Assembly (NCBI GenBank): GCA_946482165.1
Contig: CAMLQS010000196.1
Span: 1 to 9,144 of the forward strand
Direction of reading: 5' to 3'
Length of the DNA stretch: 9,144 bases
Source of the DNA: an uncultured Verrucomicrobiota bacterium
GTDB lineage: Bacteria; Verrucomicrobiota; Verrucomicrobiae; Opitutales; Opitutaceae
Shown piece after piece: positions 1 through 5,817 of the stretch (the stretch's first letter is position 1; the number at the start of each line of letters is the position of its first letter). Under the pieces are notes generated by a model. That model saw only the letters and a list, made by a program, of their open reading frames with translations, was not told the origin of the DNA and searched no databases. The translations under genes were made by a program, and so were the position numbers.

Positions 1-149
1 ACCGACCCGGCCGGAGCGGCCGGGAAAAAGCGGGAAGAACTGGGCCGAGGCGGGCGAAACTCAGGGGCCGGCGCCCACCAGATTCCAATGAGTGGCCATT
101 CATAACGACGTGATTTTCAAGGTCCGATTTGAAGTCTCTTAGAAGGTAA
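1..149. other. Left-edge intergenic stretch with two palindromes
   Basis: No gene can be called here. A perfect 7-bp stem lies at 6-24 (CCCGGCC, loop GGAGC, GGCCGGG). It is followed by AAAAA on the plus strand, so it has no U-tract in either reading direction and is not a canonical terminator. A 16-base imperfect palindrome lies at 88-103 (ATGAGTGGCCATTCAT, one mismatched pair). Base composition becomes AT-richer from about 80, as expected outside genes. One plus-strand frame is open from the left edge to a TGA at 89-91 with GC-rich third positions, so the last 29 codons of a convergent gene could lie here. A second frame is open to a TAA at 103-105. Neither can be confirmed without the flanking sequence. 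Confidence 0.4.
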
Positions 150-605
150 CTACGAGCGGATCACGTCGAACGCCACCACGCGCTCCCCCGGCGCCAGGCC
201 GTCCTTCCCGCCGAGCCGCGCCAACTCGGCCTCCACGCGCGCCGCGTCCAGCCGCTCGCCCCGCGCCACCGCCAGCACCACGCGCCGCGTCGTCTTTTCC
301 CCGACCGCGAACCAGCCGCGCCGCAAGGCCGCCTCGCCCGTCGGCGACAAACGCGCCGCCGTAAACGCGTCCGCATCCGTCGCCCGCCACGCCACCAGAT
401 CGCTCCACGCCTGCGCCAAAAACGCCGGCTCCCCGACGCACAGCCTCCGCGTCAACCCCTCCAGCTCCGGACGCCGCCCGGGCGGAAAGGTCTCCAGCAC
501 GCGCCCCAGCACGCGGTGAAACGGATTCGCCGGCCGCGCCATCGCCACCGTGACGAGCATCGTCACCTCGCCTCGCACGCCGCCCCGTTCTTCGCCCGCG
601 TTCAT
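150..605 (-). CDS. Hypothetical protein, 151 aa, coupled to the helicase
   Basis: I do not recognise this family. The protein is soluble-looking, with no signal peptide or membrane segment. It is rich in Arg, Ala and Glu, and begins MNAGEERGGVRGEV. A start-proximal segment (FHRVLGRVLETFPPGRRPEL) is followed by predicted helices and a C-terminal segment with 'GEKTTRRVVLAVARGERLDA' and 'GERVVAFDVI'. The start is well supported: the ATG (603-605 on the complement) overlaps the helicase TGA as ATGA, and a strong Shine-Dalgarno AAGGAGG sits 7 nt upstream. Internal ATGs, such as that of MARPANPF, are possible but lack this support. The overlap implies translational coupling, so a role linked to the helicase (partner, regulator or substrate handling) is inferred, not shown. 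The frame stays open further upstream, but there it only mirrors the helicase in another frame. Confidence 0.75.
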   Translation of the reverse strand: MNAGEERGGVRGEVTMLVTVAMARPANPFHRVLGRVLETFPPGRRPELEGLTRRLCVGEPAFLAQAWSDLVAWRATDADAFTAARLSPTGEAALRRGWFAVGEKTTRRVVLAVARGERLDAARVEAELARLGGKDGLAPGERVVAFDVIRS

Positions 606-3166
606 GCTCGTTCCTCCTTCTCGTCTTCCGGCCGCGCGGCCCACACGTCCGTGCCCACGCAGGTTCCCAAGCGCAGCGCCATCTCGCCCACCCGCCGATA
701 CGCCGGCCGCGTCTCCATCGTGCCCGGCCGAGCTCCCGGCACGCGCACCTCGGCCGCGGCGAAGGTATCCGCCGAGCCGAGCACGATGAGCAGCCGACGC
801 GCCCGCGAAAACGCCACGTTGATGCGCCGAAAATCCCGCGCGAATTCGCCCGTCAGCCGCGCATCCGCCCGCACCAGGCTCACGATCACGATGTCGCGCT
901 CGCTCCCCTGGAATTGGTCCACCGTGTTCACGTCGCGCCCCGGATCGAACCACTCCGCCGGGAACCGCTCCGCCCGCAGCCGTTCCCTCAGCAACCCGAT
1001 CTGCGCCTTGTAGAAACCGATCACCGCCACGCTCAGCCCGCGCGCCTCCGGCTGCCCCGCCAACTCCGCCAAGACCCGCGCGCACGCCTCCGCCTCGACC
1101 GCGTTTCTTCGCGAGGTCCCCACCCGCTCCTCGCGCGCCGCCCGCCCGGCCGCGTCGCGCGACGTGTCGATCCACGCCAGATGTTGCCCCTCCTCCAGCC
1201 ACGCGCGCTCGCCCGCGCCGCGCAACGAGAGTCCGTGCGCCTTCGCCCGCACGAGTTCCGCCTCACCGTCGCCCGCCGCCAAGGGCTGGTCGGCGTAGAA
1301 CAAGTTCACCGCCGCCATGATCTGCGGGTGCATGCGATACTGCCGCCGCAACGCGCAACGCGCCGACTCCGGCACGCGCCGAAACGCCGCGTCGAACCAC
1401 GACGCCGTCACCAGCTCGCGGAAACGCTCCACCTCCGCCTCCGCCAGCTCGCCGTTCTCCACCGCCGACTCGAAATGCTCGTCCCGAAACAGGGGCGGCA
1501 ACTGCCGGTGATCCCCCACCAGCATCACCCGCCGTCCGAGCAGCAAGGGCGGCAACAGCTCCGGCGGCGTCGCCTTGCTCACCTCGTCCACCACCACCAG
1601 ATCGAAGCGCGAGGCGAAACGCGGCGAGGCCACGAAGTCCGGCTTGCCCGCCTCGTTGCACGTCGCCCCCACGACATTTGCCTGGCTCAGATAAAACGCC
1701 TCGTCCTCACCGGAAAACTCCTCCGCCCGCGCCGTCCCGCACCAGCCCGCCCACTCGCCCAGCAGCGCCCGCCAACGTGCGTCCGTCTCCGCCTCCGCCT
1801 CCGCCTCGCGCCGAGCCGCCGCGCCCACCGTGCCGAGCCACGCCCGCAAATACGTTCCCACCTCGCCCGCCCGCCCCTCGCGCCGCCGCGCGCTCGACAC
1901 CCACGCCGCGCGCACCCGCGGCGTCGCCGGCAGCCGGCCCAGCGCCTGCTCCACCGCCAGATTCGCCTGCGAGGCCACCAGTATCCGCCAGCCCCGCGCC
2001 GTCGCCTGCGCGCAGATCTCCGCGATCACGGTCGTCTTGCCCGTGCCCGGCGGCCCCCACAGCAGCAACAGCTCCTCCAAGGCCAGCGCCCGCTCCACGC
2101 ACGCCCGCTGCTCCGGATTCAGCGGTCCGTTCGCCACCCAGTCGCCGCCCGTCGGCGCCGCGACCACCATCGGTTTCACCTGCGCCGGGTCCGGCAGCCA
2201 GGCCGCCAGCCGGGGATTCGCCGCCCGCCCCTCGTGCAGACGCCGCAGTCCCTCCAACTGCACGTCCAACGCCGCCAGCTCGCCTTCCATCACCACGCGC
2301 AGCCGCCCCGTCTCCGGCAAACGCGGCGCCGCCCGCCCCGCCGCCCCGCCCGAGAAATCCACCTCCACGACCAGGCGCCCGCCCGTCACGACATGCAGCC
2401 GGCGAAAAAAGCCCTGCGGCGCGCGTGTGTCCTTCGGGTCCTCGCCCACGCGCAATTCCTCCTCGCGCCAGCGCCGCCGCAAACGCTCCGCGTCCGCCGC
2501 CCCGCCCTCCGCCTCCGCCAGGTAAAACTTCACCGCCCGCGGATCGCGCGCGTCGCACTCGACGTAGGCATGGCTCGGATCCGCCTTCGCCTCCGCCACC
2601 CGCCGCCGCCAGTCCAGATACTCGCGCCACCGCGCGAACATCGGGCTCGCCCGCCCCGCCGCTCCCGCCGCCCCGTCGCCGGCCAAAGCCTCGTTCGCCG
2701 TCGACGCGCCCGCGGCCGCCGGCAGCGCGCGGAGAAACGCCACCGCCTCGCCGTCGCAATACCCCGCGCTCAAACGCCCGCGCTCATAGCCGATCTCGCC
2801 CGAGAAAACTTTCTCCGCCGCCCGCAGAGGTCCCGCGTCCACCGCCTCGCGATCCACCACCGCGAGCGTGCGCGTCGCCTCGTCATACTCGCAGACCAGC
2901 GCCGGCCAACGCCCGTCGAGCGGCCCCGGAGTGCGGATGCTCGCATAGGGGCGCAACGCGTAACGCGCCTTCCCCGTCGCGGTCTTCGCCTCGCGCCGCC
3001 ACAGCACCGCCCGGCGCACCGTGGCAAACTCCCGCGCCAGATAACCCAGCACCCGGCTGAGCTCCGCCGCGCGCCCCGTCGGCGCGCCCTCGACGCCGCC
3101 CCCGAGCAGCGCCGCCCAAGACCGCGGCCGCGCCTCCACCGCGGTGAGATCCAGATGCAGCTTCAT
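602..3166 (-). CDS. Superfamily 1 (UPF1/DNA2/SMUBP2-like) helicase, AAA_11/AAA_12 type
   Basis: This is a predicted cytoplasmic ATP-dependent DNA or RNA helicase of 854 aa. The complete SF1B-like motif set is visible: Walker A GPPGTGKTT (371-379), motif Ic-like 'QANVVGATC' (495-503), motif II VVDEVSKA (525-532), motif III GDHRQLPP (551-558), motif IV-like QYRMHP (609-614), motif V VDQFQGSERDIVIVSLVR (749-766) and motif VI RINVAFSRARRLLIVLG (781-797). Residues 1 to about 340 form an accessory N-terminal region without a motif I recognise. Two acidic/Arg-rich stretches (about 220-245 and 450-480) may be helical stalks. The ATG at 3164-3166 (MKLHLDL) is chosen because the open frame upstream translates an intergenic repeat (3231-3314) and loses coding character. 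No Shine-Dalgarno is seen; a 7-bp hairpin occupies that place. The gene overlaps the downstream 151-aa gene by ATGA. Polarity and nucleic-acid preference cannot be told from sequence. Confidence 0.95.
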   Translation of the reverse strand: MKLHLDLTAVEARPRSWAALLGGGVEGAPTGRAAELSRVLGYLAREFATVRRAVLWRREAKTATGKARYALRPYASIRTPGPLDGRWPALVCEYDEATRTLAVVDREAVDAGPLRAAEKVFSGEIGYERGRLSAGYCDGEAVAFLRALPAAAGASTANEALAGDGAAGAAGRASPMFARWREYLDWRRRVAEAKADPSHAYVECDARDPRAVKFYLAEAEGGAADAERLRRRWREEELRVGEDPKDTRAPQGFFRRLHVVTGGRLVVEVDFSGGAAGRAAPRLPETGRLRVVMEGELAALDVQLEGLRRLHEGRAANPRLAAWLPDPAQVKPMVVAAPTGGDWVANGPLNPEQRACVERALALEELLLLWGPPGTGKTTVIAEICAQATARGWRILVASQANLAVEQALGRLPATPRVRAAWVSSARRREGRAGEVGTYLRAWLGTVGAAARREAEAEAETDARWRALLGEWAGWCGTARAEEFSGEDEAFYLSQANVVGATCNEAGKPDFVASPRFASRFDLVVVDEVSKATPPELLPPLLLGRRVMLVGDHRQLPPLFRDEHFESAVENGELAEAEVERFRELVTASWFDAAFRRVPESARCALRRQYRMHPQIMAAVNLFYADQPLAAGDGEAELVRAKAHGLSLRGAGERAWLEEGQHLAWIDTSRDAAGRAAREERVGTSRRNAVEAEACARVLAELAGQPEARGLSVAVIGFYKAQIGLLRERLRAERFPAEWFDPGRDVNTVDQFQGSERDIVIVSLVRADARLTGEFARDFRRINVAFSRARRLLIVLGSADTFAAAEVRVPGARPGTMETRPAYRRVGEMALRLGTCVGTDVWAARPEDEKEERA
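613..619 (-). promoter_or_regulatory. Strong Shine-Dalgarno (AAGGAGG) inside the helicase 3' end
   Basis: On the complement, AAGGAGG is followed by a 7-nt spacer and the ATG at 603-605. This is the only near-consensus, well-spaced ribosome binding site I found in the window. It lies within the last codons of the helicase gene (EKEER), so it fixes the start of the 151-aa gene and suggests that gene is translated efficiently, by fresh initiation as well as by coupling across the ATGA overlap. Confidence 0.75.
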
Positions 3167-3170
3167 GGTT

Positions 3171-3186
3171 GGGCGAACATTCGCCC
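3171..3186. repeat. Perfect 7-bp inverted repeat just upstream of the helicase ATG
   Basis: GGGCGAA-CA-TTCGCCC forms a perfect two-arm inverted repeat that ends 4 nt before the helicase ATG on the complement. In the mRNA it would fold into a hairpin exactly where a Shine-Dalgarno would be. As DNA it is operator-like in symmetry and size. Either role (translational control or a repressor site) is an inference. It could also be a chance feature of G+C-rich leader DNA. Confidence 0.45.
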
Positions 3187-3230
3187 GAAACAACCACGCT
3201 TCGGCGATCCAATGCAACCGCCTCCCGCAG

Positions 3231-3314
3231 CGTGGCACGGGCGTCTCGCCCGTGGACGGGCGGACGTCCCCGTCCGCTCGCTTCCGAACCCATGGGCGGG
3301 ACGCCCATGCCACC
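3231..3314. repeat. REP-like intergenic repeat with three hairpins, copy 1
   Basis: The element is bounded by GTGGCA (3232-3237) and its inverse TGCCAC (3308-3313). It holds three hairpins: CACGGGCG-TCT-CGCCCGTG (3236-3254); GGACGGG...CCCGTCC (3254-3275), enclosing GGACGTCC; and CATGGGCG-GGA-CGCCCATG (3291-3309). It sits between the divergent helicase and glycosyltransferase genes. A shorter, diverged copy lies at 8946-9004. Both copies are intergenic and of similar structure, as expected of REP/BIME-like elements spread by RAYT-type Y1 transposases. No such transposase is in the window. Open frames on both strands run through the repeat, which can lead to over-long N-termini for both neighbours. 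Confidence 0.75.
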
Positions 3315-3365
3315 TCAAGCCATCGACATCCGCACTGCGTATGAGCCGTGCGCCTCGCCACCGCT

Positions 3366-3395
3366 TTCGCAGGCGCGATTTCGACCTGCTTTAAT
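3366..3395 (+). promoter_or_regulatory. Weak sigma70-like promoter candidate for the glycosyltransferase operon
   Basis: TTCGCA (3366-3371, four of six matches to TTGACA), an 18-bp spacer and TTTAAT (3390-3395, five of six matches to TATAAT) lie just upstream of the TTG chosen as the glycosyltransferase start. This is one of the few AT-containing spots in the divergent region. Transcription would begin near 3402, giving a leader of about 30 nt to the TTG at 3433. If real, it excludes starts inside the repeat near 3307. The match is weak and promoter consensus in this phylum is poorly known to me. Confidence 0.3.
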
Positions 3396-3432
3396 CCATC
3401 GCCAACCGCGCCCCGGCGCCCATCCTGCACTC

Positions 3433-5778
3433 TTGAGCACCTCGTCGTCTCCCCCACCCGTGCTCGCCCCGGCGACCGCGCCCGTTCCCGCCGCCGCGCT
3501 CAAAGTCGCCTTCGTCGGCTCCTACCCGCCGCGCAAATGCGGCATCGCCACCTTCACCCAGGATCTGCGCGCCGCCGTGGCGGCCCTTGGCGAAAACGTC
3601 TCCTCCTGCCCGGTCGTGGCCGTCAACGACGGCGCCGAGTGCTACGAGTATCCGCCCGAGGTCGTCTTCGAAATCGCCGAACAGGATATCGCCAGCTACG
3701 AGCGCGCCGCCGAATTTATCAACCGAAGCGAAGCGGACGTCGTCTGCCTGCAACACGAATTCGGCATCTATGGCGGCAGCGCCGGCGGACACGTGCTCGC
3801 CCTCATTCGGGCGCTAAAAACGCCCGTCGTCACCACGCTCCACACCGTTCTGCGCGATCCCGGGCCCGAGCAGCGTCGCGTCATGGAAGCGCTGATACAA
3901 GCCTCCGCCCGCCTCGTCGTCATGACCGAGCGCGCCCGCCGCTTCCTCCGCGAGATCTACGACGCCCCCGCCGAAAAAATCGATCTCGTCGCCCACGGCA
4001 TCCACGACGTCCCGTTCGAGGAGCCCGACCGTTTCAAAACCCTGCTCGCGGTCGAAGGCCGCCAGGTCCTGCTCACCTTCGGCCTGCTCTCGCCCAACAA
4101 GGGCATCGAACAGGTTCTCCACGCCCTTCCCGCCATCGTCGCCGAATTTCCGCAGGCCGTTTACCTCGTCCTCGGCGCCACCCATCCGAATCTCGTCCGC
4201 GAGCACGGCGAGGATTACCGCCTCGGCCTCGAGCGTCTCGCCAAGCACCACGGCGTCGAGCGGCACGTCATCTTCTACAACCGCTTCGTCGATCTGCCCG
4301 AGCTCATGGACTTCATCGGCGCGGCCGACGTCTACATCACGCCCTACCTCAACGAGCGCCAGATCGTCTCCGGCACGCTCGCCTACGCCTTCGGCGCGGG
4401 CAAGGCGGTCGTCTCCACCCCGTATTGGCACGCCGCCGAACTGCTCGCCGACGGGCGCGGCGCGCTGGTCCCCTTCGCCGACAGCGCCGCCATCGCCCGC
4501 GAGGTCGGCGCGCTCCTGCGCGACGAACCGCGACGGCTGGCGCTCCGCGCCCAGGCCCACCGCATCGGCCGCGAGATGATCTGGAGCCGCGCCGCCGAGG
4601 GCTACCGCGCAAGCTTCGTCCAGGCCCGCGCCACCCACGCCGCCAGCCGCCGTCGCTCCCTGATCCTGCGCACGCTCGCCGAGGACTCCCCTCGCCTGCC
4701 CGAGATCAAATCCGACCACGTGCTGCGCCTGAGCGACTCCACCGGGATGCTGCAGCACGCGCTGTTCTCCGTGCCCAACCTCGCGCACGGCTACTGCACC
4801 GACGACAACGCCCGCGCCCTCCTCCTCACCCTGCTCTGGAAGGACCTTGGCGAAACCTCCCCCGCCCTCGACCGGCTCGCCACCACTTGCGTCGCCTTCC
4901 TCGCCTTCGCGCTCGATGCGCGCGTCGGACGCTTTCGCAACTTCATGGGCTACGACCGTCGCTGGCTCGAGGACCTCGGCTCCGAGGACTCCCACGGCCG
5001 CGCGCTTTGGGCGCTCGGCGCCTGCGCCGCGCAATCCCGCGACCGCGGCCGCCGCCTGCTCGCCGGGCGGCTCTTTCTCGAGGCGCTGCCCGCCGCCGCC
5101 GACCTCGCCCACCCGCGCACCTGGGCGTTCACCCTGCTCGGCATCCACGCCTACCTCGCCCATCATCCCGACGAAAGCCTCGCGGTCCGGCTTCGCGCCG
5201 TTCTCGCCGAGCGCCTCATGCTGCGTTTCGCCGAACACGCCCGCGACGACTGGCACTGGTTCGCCGACGACGCGACTTACGACAACGCCCGCCTGCCCCA
5301 GGCGCTGATCCAGTCCGGCCGCGCGATGAACCAGCCCGCCCTCGTCGAAACCGGCCTTCGCGCCCTGCGCTGGCTCATCCTATTGCAGACCTCGTCCGCC
5401 GACATGTTTCAACCCATCGGCTCCGACGGCTTTTGCCATCGCAACGGCACCCGCGCCTTCTTCGACCAGCAACCCGTCGAGGTGCAGGCCACCGTCTCCG
5501 CCTGCCTGGAGGCGTTTCGCGCCACCGACGATTCCCACTGGCTCCAGCGCGCCCGCCTCGTTTTCGAATGGTTCACCGGCCGCAACGACCTCGGCCTCCT
5601 CCTCTACGACGCCAAGACCGGCGGCTGCCGCGACGCCCTCCACGCCGACCGCGTGAACGAGAACCAGGGGGCCGAGTCCACCCTCGCCTTCCACCTCGCC
5701 CTCGCGGAGCTCCAACTCGTCAACAACGACCTCGCCGCCTTTCGCGTCTCCCCGCCCTCCGCCCTCGCCTCCGCCTAG
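3433..5778 (+). CDS. GT-B glycosyltransferase (GT4-like) fused to a C-terminal helical-toroid domain
   Basis: Predicted cytoplasmic two-domain enzyme, 781 aa from this start. Residues about 24-400 are a GT-B fold: glycine-rich N-terminal loop 'KVAFVGSYPPRKCGIATFT' (24-42), 'CLQHEFGIYGGSAGGH' (105-120), linker-strand 'LLTFGLLSPNKGIEQVL' (213-229) and donor-side 'SGTLAYAFGAGKAVVSTPYW' (313-332). The usual EX7E glutamates are replaced by Q310 and Y318. Residues about 425-770 are helical, with recurring loops such as CTDDNARALLL (455-465), GSEDSHGRALWAL (516-528), ATYDNARLPQAL (614-625) and VNENQGAESTLAF (741-753), resembling an (alpha/alpha)6 toroid of glycosidases or epimerases. The start is uncertain: TTG at 3433 is chosen because GC3 drops upstream and frames from ATG 3307 begin inside the repeat; GTG 3460 is an alternative. 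The donor is probably a nucleotide sugar, perhaps GDP-mannose given the adjacent GH130, but this is inference. Confidence 0.9.
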   Translation: MSTSSSPPPVLAPATAPVPAAALKVAFVGSYPPRKCGIATFTQDLRAAVAALGENVSSCPVVAVNDGAECYEYPPEVVFEIAEQDIASYERAAEFINRSEADVVCLQHEFGIYGGSAGGHVLALIRALKTPVVTTLHTVLRDPGPEQRRVMEALIQASARLVVMTERARRFLREIYDAPAEKIDLVAHGIHDVPFEEPDRFKTLLAVEGRQVLLTFGLLSPNKGIEQVLHALPAIVAEFPQAVYLVLGATHPNLVREHGEDYRLGLERLAKHHGVERHVIFYNRFVDLPELMDFIGAADVYITPYLNERQIVSGTLAYAFGAGKAVVSTPYWHAAELLADGRGALVPFADSAAIAREVGALLRDEPRRLALRAQAHRIGREMIWSRAAEGYRASFVQARATHAASRRRSLILRTLAEDSPRLPEIKSDHVLRLSDSTGMLQHALFSVPNLAHGYCTDDNARALLLTLLWKDLGETSPALDRLATTCVAFLAFALDARVGRFRNFMGYDRRWLEDLGSEDSHGRALWALGACAAQSRDRGRRLLAGRLFLEALPAAADLAHPRTWAFTLLGIHAYLAHHPDESLAVRLRAVLAERLMLRFAEHARDDWHWFADDATYDNARLPQALIQSGRAMNQPALVETGLRALRWLILLQTSSADMFQPIGSDGFCHRNGTRAFFDQQPVEVQATVSACLEAFRATDDSHWLQRARLVFEWFTGRNDLGLLLYDAKTGGCRDALHADRVNENQGAESTLAFHLALAELQLVNNDLAAFRVSPPSALASA

Positions 5779-5817
5779 CCGGGAGCGCCAGCGAACCCCT
5801 CCGCCCATCCCCGTCCC

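Noticed and set aside
6..24. The CCCGGCC/GGCCGGG hairpin as a terminator
   Set aside because: The A-run follows it on the plus strand and the matching T-run precedes it on the minus strand, so no transcript would end in a U-tract.
602..3166. The helicase operon as a phage-defence system
   Set aside because: Helicases of this family also act in routine repair and RNA metabolism. No nuclease, methyltransferase, TIR, toxin or mobile-element gene is present, so a defence claim is not supported.
914..3394. An 826-codon plus-strand open frame antisense to the helicase
   Set aside because: It is Arg/Pro/His-rich low-complexity sequence lying opposite a helicase with all its motifs intact. Long antisense frames are expected at this base composition.
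3167..3457. A 97-residue N-terminal extension of the helicase upstream of MKLHLDL
   Set aside because: Most of it is translated from the intergenic repeat (3231-3314) and the divergent promoter region, so it is not expected to be protein.
3814..5256. A 480-codon minus-strand open frame opposite the glycosyltransferase
   Set aside because: It has the same Gly/Glu/Val antisense composition and no conserved motif, and it crosses both domains of the real gene.
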